A stretch of DNA of 64,000 bases from Jidongwangia harbinensis (GTDB taxonomy: Bacteria > Actinomycetota > Actinomycetes > Mycobacteriales > Micromonosporaceae): NCBI RefSeq assembly GCF_020216025.1, contig NZ_JAIWNC010000006.1, positions 1-64,000 of the forward strand, given 5' to 3'. The notes under the pieces are model-generated. The model had not been told where the DNA came from, searched no databases, and saw nothing but the letters and a program-made list of their open reading frames with translations. The stretch's first letter is position 1. Each line of letters begins with the position of its first letter. Of this stretch, positions 8,929-16,863 are shown piece by piece. The translations under genes and the position numbers were made by a program.

Positions 8929-10069
8929 GACCGAAAACCAGACGGCTGCGAACGTCCTAGTGGTTTATCAGCACCTGCCACATTACAGGTATGGTGTTTT
9001 CAAGCATCTGGATCACCACTCCGCTCTAGAAGTAACGTTCATTGCAGACGTAGCGTCCCGGGACGGCTCGATTCCAGCAATCCCGGCATGCAACTTCAAA
9101 CGGTTCAAGGCTGTCCGAAATATCTGGCGTGGCCAAGCGCTGTGGCAATCAGGTCTGTTGCGGATGCTAATGACGAAGCAGTACCAGATTGTCATTTTCC
9201 TAGGCGATGCCGCGTACTTAACGACGTGGCTCGGAGCGATGTTGGCACGTTTGACGAGAAGGCGCGTTTATTTCTGGACAATCGGTTGGCATCGGCCTGA
9301 AGGCGGACTGAAGCGGTGTGTACGACTTCTGTTCTACAGAATTGCCCACCGCCTGTTGCTTTATAGTCAGGAAAATGCACGCATCGGCATCGAGGCGGGA
9401 TATCCCGCGAATCGTATATCGGTAATCGGAAACAGTTATGAGTCGCACCTAACCTCAGCTGAGGCCGAACAGGACGATGCCGATCTAAGAAAGATCTTAC
9501 CCGCACGCGACGAAACGGTCATCAGCGCCGTGATCCGTGTGGATGACCAACGACGCTTCGATATTCTACTTCGCGCAATCGAGATTCTTGCGTCGAAGGG
9601 CAGAGATGTGGTCTTCGTGCTAGTTGGCGAAGGCCAGGCGCGGCCGAAGATCGAACACGAAGCGGCGATCCGTAACGTTGACCTGAGAACTTTGGGCGCA
9701 ACCTACTCGCGATACGTCCTTGAGCAGGTCTACAGTAGGACTACACTAACTGTTATTCCTGCTAAGGCCGGCCTGACCACGATTCAAAGTCTCTCGTATG
9801 GAGTGCCGGTAATAACTAGCGACGCAATTCAAAATCAAGGTCCAGAGACGGCAGCGATTCTACCGGGAGTGACGGGTGACTTCTTTGCGGATGGGTCCGC
9901 CGAGGACCTCGCAGTCGTCATCGAGCGATGGCTGCCTAGGCTTGAGCGTGGCCGATCTGATATTGCATCAAGATGCCGGGCCGAGATAGAGGATAACTGG
10001 TCTTCCTCGGCGCACGCCCGTCGGATCGTAGAAGCCGTCTTGGGCGATGTAGAGACCAAGCTCGGATGA
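8915..10069 (+). CDS. Glycosyltransferase family 4
   Basis: 384 residues from ATG 8915, overlapping the acyltransferase by 14 nt; an in-frame GTG at 8879 is less likely. The N-terminal domain has VLVVYQHLPHYRYGVFKHL. The donor half has VISAVIRVDDQRRFDILLRA, VFVLVGEGQARPKIE and PAKAGLTTIQSLSYGVPVIT. The family-4 E-x7-E region is degenerate (KAGLTTIQSLS has Q for the second Glu), so its mechanism may differ slightly or it belongs to a divergent branch. TTA codons at 9218 and 9497. Predicted repeat-unit assembly enzyme. Confidence 0.8.
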   Translation: MKKIETENQTAANVLVVYQHLPHYRYGVFKHLDHHSALEVTFIADVASRDGSIPAIPACNFKRFKAVRNIWRGQALWQSGLLRMLMTKQYQIVIFLGDAAYLTTWLGAMLARLTRRRVYFWTIGWHRPEGGLKRCVRLLFYRIAHRLLLYSQENARIGIEAGYPANRISVIGNSYESHLTSAEAEQDDADLRKILPARDETVISAVIRVDDQRRFDILLRAIEILASKGRDVVFVLVGEGQARPKIEHEAAIRNVDLRTLGATYSRYVLEQVYSRTTLTVIPAKAGLTTIQSLSYGVPVITSDAIQNQGPETAAILPGVTGDFFADGSAEDLAVVIERWLPRLERGRSDIASRCRAEIEDNWSSSAHARRIVEAVLGDVETKLG

Positions 10070-11553
10070 TGAGGGCGCTCGTAAAGCGTCGCCAACAACG
10101 CCCGTCTGCCGGAATCCTCGGCGACCGTTCCCCACAGCTGTCGCAAGAGGCAGAACCTAAGCTCGAGGCAAGTTCTAGGCTGCGCAGACTCCTTCGCGGT
10201 GTAGCAGTTCTATCTGCGAGTGCTGCGCTTATGCAAGGATTATCACTCGCTGCGCAAGTATCTTTCGCGATTTGGCTGGATCCCGAGGACTTCGGTGCCT
10301 GGGCGACCGCTGTATCTGCCACCATCATCCTAACCGGACTTTTGAACTTCGGTGAGGTCAACCTCTATCTGACTCAACGAACCAAAGGGCTCCGCGCGTC
10401 ACTATCACGGTCGCTTCGTCTGAACTGTCTTCTGTTTATTCCCGGTACCGCAATTGCTCTTGCCTATGCTATTGCTGGGCGCGGTTCAGTGGCTATGTTG
10501 ATTCTGATCTCTGTCCTGAATCTACCGCTTCTTGGCTGCGTCAACGTGCTTTTCGCCGGCGCTTTGAAGAACGACAAGACACGTTCAGTCGCTTTTGCGC
10601 AGGTGGTTGCAGGCATCCTGCGTGCCTTGGTCGGCCTAGCGGTGGCATACTACACCCATTCCGCCTCGGCTTTTGCTGTCTCTATGATCGCCTATTCTCT
10701 TATTGTCATTCTTCTACTGCTTCCGAAGTCGAGGTATTGGGAGAGCGCGAAGGAAGAGTGTCCTGAGCGTGTCTCTTTAGGTGAACGGATGCCTTGGGCG
10801 GCCCAGAGCGTGGTGCAGCTTGTACCAACCCAGGTAGATACGTTTGTAGCCTCCATGTTGGCATCGCCGGCCACGGTTGGAATCTACTTCATATCGTTCC
10901 AATGCACCGCGGGGATCGCAGCACTGATAAGTTCTACGCTCTATCGATCCGCTGTAGCAGAGCTGTCGAGCGCTGGAGATGCTCTCCGTCCAGTCCTGTT
11001 TGGCAGGATCGCGCACAGCACCATTCTATTGGTCACGTCGATGATCGCCGTCGGATATATGCTATTGGCGCCCGCAGAGGTGCTCATGCCGAATGAGTGG
11101 CACGCCGCGGCCGTCACTTTGATGATTCTATTGGCCTCCCTGCCGTCTCGATTCTTGATCACGTTGGCTGACTCCTATCTTTCGGCTTCTGGGAGAAGTT
11201 GGAGGAGCGTGTGGTTGAACCTTGCGGATGTAGCCGGGACTGGCATCGCGGCGCTCAGTGCAATGAATGACGACCCAGCTCTGATAGCGCTGTGTCTTGT
11301 TGCATGGAAAGCTGTCCTCTCTACAGTCTGCCTTGGTTTAGTCAATCGCGGACGTCTGAGCTTGCTGACGTTCTACGCAGGAAGCGTGAGTCTCTTGGCG
11401 GCCGTTCTGTTGCCGATCGGTGCAGTTACCGCGGGTCCGACCAAGTTTTTCATGGGTGCGTTTGTATTGATGGTTTGCTTGAGCCTCGCCCTGCTTGCAT
11501 TTATGCCTCAAGTCTTCGGCCTCGTTCGGGTAGCAAAGAAGGCCCGAGTGTGA
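10066..11553 (+). CDS. Polysaccharide flippase (Wzx/MATE-like, MOP superfamily)
   Basis: 495 residues with about 12 to 14 hydrophobic helices after a basic cytoplasmic N-terminus. GVAVLSASAALMQGLSLAAQ and FAIWLDPEDFGAWATAVS match the first helices of oligosaccharide flippases. Predicted to move lipid-linked repeat units across the membrane for the polymerase next door. The start overlaps the preceding stop (ATGATGA), and its own stop overlaps the polymerase start by 1 nt. It is the only flippase-like gene in the window, so it is the natural exporter for this cluster. Confidence 0.85.
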   Translation: MMRALVKRRQQRPSAGILGDRSPQLSQEAEPKLEASSRLRRLLRGVAVLSASAALMQGLSLAAQVSFAIWLDPEDFGAWATAVSATIILTGLLNFGEVNLYLTQRTKGLRASLSRSLRLNCLLFIPGTAIALAYAIAGRGSVAMLILISVLNLPLLGCVNVLFAGALKNDKTRSVAFAQVVAGILRALVGLAVAYYTHSASAFAVSMIAYSLIVILLLLPKSRYWESAKEECPERVSLGERMPWAAQSVVQLVPTQVDTFVASMLASPATVGIYFISFQCTAGIAALISSTLYRSAVAELSSAGDALRPVLFGRIAHSTILLVTSMIAVGYMLLAPAEVLMPNEWHAAAVTLMILLASLPSRFLITLADSYLSASGRSWRSVWLNLADVAGTGIAALSAMNDDPALIALCLVAWKAVLSTVCLGLVNRGRLSLLTFYAGSVSLLAAVLLPIGAVTAGPTKFFMGAFVLMVCLSLALLAFMPQVFGLVRVAKKARV

Positions 11554-12854
11554 TGAGGGCTCAAGATTTGTGTGTCAATGCGAGTCGCCTCGAAGGCGGT
11601 GCAGAGGCTTGGCGCGGTACCGCTCCACTGATGTTGATTCCCCTAGTCCTTCTGGCATACTCAGGCTATTTCAAGGGTATGCCTGGTTTGCGGACCTTAC
11701 CAATTGACGTGACGCTCCTGCTCGCCGCCGTGTGTGCAGGATTGATCGTGCTGGTTGGTTCGCGGGCTCGATGGGCTGCGCCCACCGTATTGCCGCTCGT
11801 TGTTGGCCTGTGGCTTGCGTTCGCCGCGGGCGTCGCCGTGACTTTCGGCAGTGGCATTCCGCTCGAGAAGGCCTTCAACTTAGGCACGGTAACACTCCTC
11901 TGTGCAGTGATGCCTTGCTTAGTGTACGGGGGGTTGCAGGCTCAGAGGTGGCTCCTAGGAATCAGCCTCGCCTTGGCTTTTGTAATGGCAGTAGCGACAA
12001 CCTTGTTCCCCGACCGAATGGCACAGGAGATTTTTGGTCGGCTGAATTTGGATGGTCAGACAGCTATTGGCACTGCGCGCGTCCTCGGCGCTAGCGTCGT
12101 GATTGCTGCCCTGATAGCGCTTGGGGGCGGGAAGTACCGTTGGATCTGGTGGGCGGCGGCGGCGGTGGGAACCGCGTTCACATTGGCTGTCGGCAGCCGC
12201 GGCCCTATGATCTCTGTTCTTTTTTCGGTCGCCTTTGCTGTCGTGTTGGCGCGGCGGTTTAAGGGACGGAGGGTTTCGGCCTCGGCGCAACTGATTGGAG
12301 GGTTCTTAGCCCTAGGCGCTTTCGTGACGGTCTCTCCGACGGCTGCGAGTGATCGGATTCGGCTTTTCCTATTGGGCGACCAAGAGGACGTGGCGAGGGA
12401 ATATCTGTTCGATGTAGCACTTCGGGAGATTCCCAAGAGCCCGTTCGGAGTTGGTTGGGGAGGCTTCCAGGTCCCTCGGAGTTTTTGGGGAGTTGATGGC
12501 GGCACGTCGGTATACCCCCACAACATCTTCCTAGAGATTGCCGTCGAGGGTGGTTGGCTGGCCGCGATTGCATTCGTGGTATTCGCATTCTATGCGCTCG
12601 TGGGGTTTATTCGAAATTCGGTCAGCCTCGAATCTGCTGCGCTCTTGGGATTGGGAATCTATTGGTTTTCCGTTGCTCAAACTTCGAGCGACGTTAATGG
12701 CAACAGAATGACCTGGGTGATGCTTGTCGTTGGACTTATATCTTGGAAGTCCTCGGATAGGATTAGCGGCTTCCCCATAGAGTCTTCTGGATCGAAGAAG
12801 CAAGCTAGTTGGGGTCGAGTTGAGCGTTCACAAGTTGAGCCCCGAAATCGATAG
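11553..12854 (+). CDS. O-antigen polymerase/ligase-like membrane protein (Wzy-like)
   Basis: 433 residues from ATG 11553 (TGATG junction with the flippase); an upstream in-frame extension to 11292 lies inside the flippase and is rejected. About 10 to 12 helices. A longer extracytoplasmic loop contains EYLFDVALREIPKSPFGVGWG and YPHNIFLEIAVEGG. The PHNxxLE pattern is the usual mark of the O-antigen ligase/Wzy_C family. Predicted to polymerise repeat units on the outer face. Several TTA codons (for example 11697 and 11880) mark it as part of the AT-richer segment. Last gene of the coupled operon. Confidence 0.85.
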   Translation: MRAQDLCVNASRLEGGAEAWRGTAPLMLIPLVLLAYSGYFKGMPGLRTLPIDVTLLLAAVCAGLIVLVGSRARWAAPTVLPLVVGLWLAFAAGVAVTFGSGIPLEKAFNLGTVTLLCAVMPCLVYGGLQAQRWLLGISLALAFVMAVATTLFPDRMAQEIFGRLNLDGQTAIGTARVLGASVVIAALIALGGGKYRWIWWAAAAVGTAFTLAVGSRGPMISVLFSVAFAVVLARRFKGRRVSASAQLIGGFLALGAFVTVSPTAASDRIRLFLLGDQEDVAREYLFDVALREIPKSPFGVGWGGFQVPRSFWGVDGGTSVYPHNIFLEIAVEGGWLAAIAFVVFAFYALVGFIRNSVSLESAALLGLGIYWFSVAQTSSDVNGNRMTWVMLVVGLISWKSSDRISGFPIESSGSKKQASWGRVERSQVEPRNR

Positions 12855-12952
12855 TTCCCCAGAGAGGGCTTTTAAACTGGGTGGGCGGCACGCTCTCTGC
12901 CGCGGTTCCGAAAGAGGCTTCTAGCGACCAATCGCCAGCGCGATTTGCGACG

Positions 12953-13153
12953 TCAGCGGTCGAAGTCACCGCTCTTGAGGCCGTCGAGAAACGCCTGCCA
13001 GCCGCGTCGACCGAATAGCAGGACCGGCCCAGCCGGTTCCTTGGAGTCACGGACCGCTATCAGGTTTGGCAGGTTGCTGGCGACCTCGACACAGTCGCCG
13101 CCGTTGCCGCTGCTGATGGAACTCTTGCGCCACCTGGCGTTGGTCAAGTCCAT
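12953..13153 (-). CDS. DUF397 domain protein
   Basis: 66 residues beginning MDLTNARWRKSSISSGNGGD, followed by CVEVA, AVRDSKEP and LLFGRRGWQAFLDGLKSGDF, which is the complete DUF397 pattern. The ATG at 13153 overlaps the end of the XRE-DUF5753 gene by 10 nt, so the two are coupled. DUF397 genes beside XRE-DUF5753 regulators are a known actinobacterial pairing (the BldB/WhiJ-like systems of Streptomyces), where the small protein is thought to modulate the DNA-binding partner. An in-frame GTG-type start upstream at 13225 is less likely. Confidence 0.85.
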   Translation of the reverse strand: MDLTNARWRKSSISSGNGGDCVEVASNLPNLIAVRDSKEPAGPVLLFGRRGWQAFLDGLKSGDFDR

Positions 13154-13944
13154 TGGTTCGCGGCCTCCGAGATCATCGAGAGAGTCTGCCGCTTGGGCAA
13201 CGCCTCCGCCCGCACTGCTTCCCATGCTTCGTTCAAGATCCGTACTTCCGCTGCCAGGTCGACCACCGTGCCCTTGATCTGGTTGTCAAGGTAGGCGACG
13301 TCGTTCCCTTCGAACGGCGAGGCGAGGACGAACGGACCACTCAGGCCGGTGTAGCCGCCGACTGCCTTCGGTACGACATGGATGTGGATGTTCGGCCGCT
13401 CGCCCAACTCGATCAGCCTGTGCAACTGCTCCCGCATGGTCTGTGGTCCGCCGATCGGCCGCTCCAGGACGGTGTAGTCGACGACGGCGACGAGCAACGG
13501 CGGAGGTGTTCTGGTCAAAACCTCCTGCCGCGCCATCCGGCCGGCCACGATTTGGTCGACCTCCTCGGCGGGCAGGGGGCTCCCTGTTGCGCAGAGGGCG
13601 TACGCATAGTCCTGGGTCTGGAACAGGCCAGGGAGGACCAGCGGTTGGAATGACCGCAGCGCCCGCGCCTCCCGTTCGATCGCGGCCCACTCGCGGAACC
13701 AAGGGACCACAGATTCTCGGACGATCGCGTCGCGGATGCGGAGTAGTAGTCCAGCACTGCTCAGCACCTCATCGCACTTCTGGGTGAACTCCCGGCGAGG
13801 CGGGCGGCGGCATTGCTCGACTGCGGCCACCAACGATGGAGAGAAATTGATCTTCTCGGCTAGCGCCTCCTGAGAGAGTCCCGCCGCTGTCCGCAGCCTG
13901 CGCAGCTCGCCAGCGAACAGGTCCAACATCGGAGGTGGCGCCAT
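13144..13944 (-). CDS. XRE-family regulator with DUF5753 domain
   Basis: 266 residues. An N-terminal helix-turn-helix (LRRLRTAAGLSQEALAEKIN, then FSPSLVAAVEQCRRPPRREF) is followed by a DUF5753 domain (VPWFREWAAIEREARALRSF, LPGLFQTQDYA, VVDYTVLERPIGG, HIHVVPKAVGGYTGLSGPF). I chose ATG 13944 because AGGAG sits 7 nt upstream; a TTG at 13962 overlaps that ribosome site. Cytoplasmic DNA-binding protein, probably autoregulating through the intergenic region to its right, and co-translated with the DUF397 gene. WhiJ-like by architecture; the target is unknown. Confidence 0.9.
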   Translation of the reverse strand: MAPPPMLDLFAGELRRLRTAAGLSQEALAEKINFSPSLVAAVEQCRRPPRREFTQKCDEVLSSAGLLLRIRDAIVRESVVPWFREWAAIEREARALRSFQPLVLPGLFQTQDYAYALCATGSPLPAEEVDQIVAGRMARQEVLTRTPPPLLVAVVDYTVLERPIGGPQTMREQLHRLIELGERPNIHIHVVPKAVGGYTGLSGPFVLASPFEGNDVAYLDNQIKGTVVDLAAEVRILNEAWEAVRAEALPKRQTLSMISEAANQWT

Positions 13945-14014
13945 CTGCACACTCCTGTACAACGGTGTCGGGAACTCTTACAGGGCGACGGTGTAGGTCT
14001 CGATACTTCCGAAC

Positions 14015-14024
14015 CTATCGATAG
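14015..14024. promoter_or_regulatory. CTATCGATAG palindrome, candidate operator of the XRE regulator
   Basis: A perfect 10-bp palindrome lies about 70 bp upstream of the XRE-DUF5753 start. A related half-site, TCTCGATA, is about 10 bp away at 13999. The surrounding DNA is AT-richer than average. Position and symmetry fit an autoregulatory operator; this is inference. Confidence 0.35.
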
Positions 14025-14096
14025 CCGTACCACCATGTCATCAGCGGCGAGTTGGACCGTGTGGCTCACCCGAAGCCAAGGTCAGACTTCGCGGCC

Positions 14097-14127
14097 GGGG
14101 CCGCCCGACCCCCACTAGGGCGGCCCC
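14097..14127. terminator. Strong GC hairpin (10-bp perfect stem)
   Basis: GGGGCCGCCC at 14097-14106 pairs exactly with GGGCGGCCCC at 14118-14127 around an 11-nt loop. It lies in the 319-bp gap between the XRE gene and the small gene at 14264. Neither neighbour ends here, so it may insulate them or end an unrecognised transcript. A 27-codon open frame (14035-14118, starting MSSAASWTV) ends at the hairpin but has no other support. Confidence 0.45.
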
Positions 14128-14263
14128 TTCGCACTATCCCTGCGAGCACCAGAACCGTGGTCCGTCACGGCCGCAGCGCGGATGTGGACCCATCTGCGCT
14201 TCGTGCCGGCGCCTTGCGCGCACGGCGCGATCACGTCAGGTCGCGTGCCCTCTGGGAGAAGCC

Positions 14264-14500
14264 TTGACCACACACAAACGGCGACATTGGATCTTCGGCC
14301 GTCGGCGGTGTCTCTGCGGTCTGGTCTGGCCCTGCGTCGACGCACGGCTCGAACGGGTGCGTCTGCGCTATGCCTCGCGCGGTGCGGGCACCGCCTTGTG
14401 GGCGAATCAGGCTACCGCCCTGTATCCCCAGGTTCAGTACGGGCGGGCCGGTCACCTCACGCCGGGGCAGCGGGCCCGGACAACCGACACGCGGCCGTGA
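14264..14500 (+). CDS. Small cysteine-motif protein (CLCGLVWPC)
   Basis: 78 residues from TTG 14264 with GGGAGAA just upstream. The basic N-terminus (TTHKRRHWIFGRRR) is followed by CLCGLVWPCVDARLERVRLR. A CxCGxxxPCxD pattern after an Arg-rich start occurs in small uncharacterised actinobacterial proteins near XRE/DUF397 genes, and could bind a metal. The C-terminal third is low complexity and the true end is uncertain. It may be a third member of the neighbouring regulator locus. The opposite strand here holds only shadow frames. Confidence 0.45.
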   Translation: MTTHKRRHWIFGRRRCLCGLVWPCVDARLERVRLRYASRGAGTALWANQATALYPQVQYGRAGHLTPGQRARTTDTRP

Positions 14501-14506
14501 TGGCTG

Positions 14507-15457
14507 TCAGCGTGGTGCGGAGTCGCCACGCACGGCGAGGGCGAGCTTGGTCCACTGGTCGGTGTCCAGCGGCGGCGCGTAGCCGTTCTGGCTCAGCCAG
14601 GTGGGGTCCTGGTCTCTGCCGCACAGGAGCATTTCCAGGCGGCGGGCGTTGCTGTGGAGGCGGATGTTGGTCCGCGTGCTGCGGAGTAGCCCGGTGACGA
14701 GTGTGCGGGTCGGCCGGTAGGGCAGGTGGATCGGCTCCTTGCCGCCCAGGATGCGCAGCAGGGAACCGGTGGTCATGCCGTTGTGCGGATGCAACAGGAT
14801 GCGGGGTACGGGACCGGCGAACCTGCTGACGAAGAGCAGGGCTTCGGCGGTTTCCTCGACCAGCGCCTGTGGGGTGGGGTTCGAGCCGTCTCCGGCAACG
14901 CAGGCCGCTAGCGACTGGGCGATGGTGACGATCGCCCGGGTGTTCGACTGGCGGGGGCCGTGCACCCCGGCCGGCCGGTAGATGACCGTGTTCGGGTCGG
15001 TCTCCGTCAGCAGCAGCCGTTCCCCGATGGCGCGGGAGAGCGAGTACGCGGAGAACGGTGTGACCCGGTCGGATTCGTCGAGCCGGTCGTTGGCCTGCAC
15101 GGAGATGGAACTGACGTGGATGTAGCGCGGCACTCCGGCGGCCGCGGCGGCTCGTGCCGCCACGAGTGGCATGAGGGCGTTGGCGCCGAAGATGTCCGGG
15201 GTGGCCGGCGAATCCGCCTTGGCCATGCCGGCCGCGTTGATGACGACGTCCGCCCCGGAGAGCGCCGCCGCCAGCGAGTCGATCTCCTGCTGCGGGAGGT
15301 GTGGCGCACGGGTGTCGACCGACGTGGGCAGCTCCGGCTGCCACCGCAGGCGAGGGGCCCGGATCGATCGGTACGCGTGGTCGGACTTCTCGAGCCGGGC
15401 GATCACCGCACCGCCGATGAAGCCGCTGGCGCCGATCACGGCGATGCGTTCACCCAT
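14507..15457 (-). CDS. NAD-dependent epimerase/dehydratase family protein
   Basis: 316-residue extended SDR. The nucleotide loop is VIGASGFIGGAV at the N-terminus; VINAAGMAKAD and YIHVSSISVQ follow, then the catalytic segment PFSAYSLSRAIGE. The Tyr is present but the YxxxK lysine is Arg (YSLSR), so classical catalysis may be weakened or altered. IYRPAGVHGPRQ is typical of the family. Last gene of a four-gene minus-strand operon and overlapping the formyltransferase by 8 nt. It probably modifies or reduces the sugar handled by the operon; the exact reaction is not assigned. Confidence 0.8.
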   Translation of the reverse strand: MGERIAVIGASGFIGGAVIARLEKSDHAYRSIRAPRLRWQPELPTSVDTRAPHLPQQEIDSLAAALSGADVVINAAGMAKADSPATPDIFGANALMPLVAARAAAAAGVPRYIHVSSISVQANDRLDESDRVTPFSAYSLSRAIGERLLLTETDPNTVIYRPAGVHGPRQSNTRAIVTIAQSLAACVAGDGSNPTPQALVEETAEALLFVSRFAGPVPRILLHPHNGMTTGSLLRILGGKEPIHLPYRPTRTLVTGLLRSTRTNIRLHSNARRLEMLLCGRDQDPTWLSQNGYAPPLDTDQWTKLALAVRGDSAPR

Positions 15458-16286
15458 GGTTGTCCACTTCGATCTGGTAATCGACTGCGTCGATCGAGCC
15501 GTCCGCGAGGACGATCTCCGGCCGGCCCGAACGTGGCTGGTGTGGCACGGCGGACCACACGCGCAGCACGGTGTCGTCGCGCCGGACGAAGGCCCCGGGG
15601 TAGGGCCGGCAGGTGGCGCGGACCAGCGTCAGGGCCTGGTCGACGGTCAGGTCCCGGCGGATCTCGCCGTCGGCGGGGGACCGGCCGGGCCAGGAACTTC
15701 CGGCGGCGGGATCCTGACAGACTAGGGGGAGCCGGTCGGTGACCAGGCCGGGCCAGGCGTCGGCGAGCAACGTGCTGTGGGCGCGTTCCACGTCGGCGTA
15801 CAGCTCGGTCGCGGTGATCGTGTCGTGCATCGGGATGCGCTGCTGCGCCACGATCGGTCCGGTGTCCACGCCCTCGTCCAGCTTGAAGAGGGTGACTCCA
15901 GTCTCCGGCAGGCCCTTGAGGATGGCCCACGGCACCGCGGCCCGGCCGCGGCCCTCCGGCAGCAGCGTCGGGTGCATGCCCAGCACCCCGCGGGTCGGCG
16001 CGTCCAGCAGTTCGCGGCGGGCGATCTGGGACCAGCCGATGATGAACAGCCAGTCGATGCGGCGTTCGCGGACCGCGTCGATGACCGCGGCGTCGTTGAC
16101 GTTCGGCGCCTTCACCAGGTCGATGCCGTGCCGGGCGCTGAAGTCGTCCAGGTAGATCCGGCCGGACTTCGCGGTCGCCCGGTCGTCCGGCAGGGTGACC
16201 GCCAGGTCGAGCGATCCGCCCACCTTGTAGATGGTTTCCATGCAGGTCAGGCCGAGCTGCACGCAGGTGACGAAGCCGAATCGCAT
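15450..16286 (-). CDS. Sugar N-formyltransferase-like protein
   Basis: 278 residues with the formyltransferase fold: FIIGWSQIARRELLDAP, then GMHPTLLPEGRGRAAVPWAI (H105) and LFKLDEGVDTGPIVAQQ (D141). The usual Asn of the N-x-H motif is Gly103, while His and Asp remain. A C-terminal domain (DQALTLVRATCRPYPGAFVR) resembles the Fmt C-terminal or a small beta domain. Relatives use N10-formyl-tetrahydrofolate to formylate an amino sugar. The neighbouring PIG-L deacetylase would expose such an amine. It lies 1 nt from the sugar transferase, so expression is coupled. Confidence 0.82.
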   Translation of the reverse strand: MRFGFVTCVQLGLTCMETIYKVGGSLDLAVTLPDDRATAKSGRIYLDDFSARHGIDLVKAPNVNDAAVIDAVRERRIDWLFIIGWSQIARRELLDAPTRGVLGMHPTLLPEGRGRAAVPWAILKGLPETGVTLFKLDEGVDTGPIVAQQRIPMHDTITATELYADVERAHSTLLADAWPGLVTDRLPLVCQDPAAGSSWPGRSPADGEIRRDLTVDQALTLVRATCRPYPGAFVRRDDTVLRVWSAVPHQPRSGRPEIVLADGSIDAVDYQIEVDNHG

Positions 16287-16287
16287 G

Positions 16288-16863
16288 TCAGTACCTCGGC
16301 GGTGGCTTGAGCAGGTACAGGAAGGTGCGCAGCAGGATCGAGATGTCCCGGGTGAACGACAGCGACGCGGCGTACTTCGCGTCCCAGGCGGCCTTCTCCT
16401 GTTCGGTCATCCCGTCGTACGCGTTGACCTGGGCCAGGCCGGTCAGGCCGGGCCGCACGTTGAGCGCGCCGGAGGCGGAGCGCAGCTGGGCCAGCTGGGT
16501 CTGGGTGGGTAGCGCCGGGCGCGGTCCGACCAGGCTCATGTCGCCGCGGATGACGTTCCACAGCTGCGGGATCTCGTCCAGGTTGGTCCGGCGCAGGAAG
16601 CGGCCGACCCGGGTGATCGGCAGCGTGCCCGCCTCGGCCGAGGAGACGTGGGCGGTGCCGATCGCCATGCTGCGGAACTTGAAGATGGTGAAGGTGCGGC
16701 CGCCGCGGCCGAGGCGTTGTTGGCGGAACAGCGCGGCGGCGCCGTCGTCGAGGCGTACCAGCAGGGCGGCGAGCAGGCCGGCCGGCAGGCTGACCAGGCC
16801 GATCAGGCCGGCCACCACCGCGTCGAGGATCCGCTTGCCGTAGCGGGGATAGAGGTGCCTCAC
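16288..16863 (-). CDS. Initiating sugar transferase (polyprenyl-phosphate phosphoglycosyltransferase)
   Basis: 191-residue monotopic phosphoglycosyltransferase of the PglC/WcaJ C-terminal type. It has an N-terminal membrane segment (ILDAVVAGLIGLVSLPAGLL), FKFRSM, then the catalytic segment RRTNLDEIPQLWNVIRGDMS with the Asp-Glu pair and VGPRPALP. It transfers a sugar-1-phosphate to undecaprenyl phosphate, starting repeat-unit assembly. No other initiating transferase is visible in the window, so it probably serves the whole polysaccharide locus. Overlaps the PIG-L gene by 4 nt. Confidence 0.9.
   Translation of the reverse strand: MRHLYPRYGKRILDAVVAGLIGLVSLPAGLLAALLVRLDDGAAALFRQQRLGRGGRTFTIFKFRSMAIGTAHVSSAEAGTLPITRVGRFLRRTNLDEIPQLWNVIRGDMSLVGPRPALPTQTQLAQLRSASGALNVRPGLTGLAQVNAYDGMTEQEKAAWDAKYAASLSFTRDISILLRTFLYLLKPPPRY

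Noticed and set aside
11292..11552. Extended N-terminus for the polymerase gene
   Set aside because: It would overlap the flippase by 260 nt in another frame. ATG 11553 gives the usual TGATG coupling.
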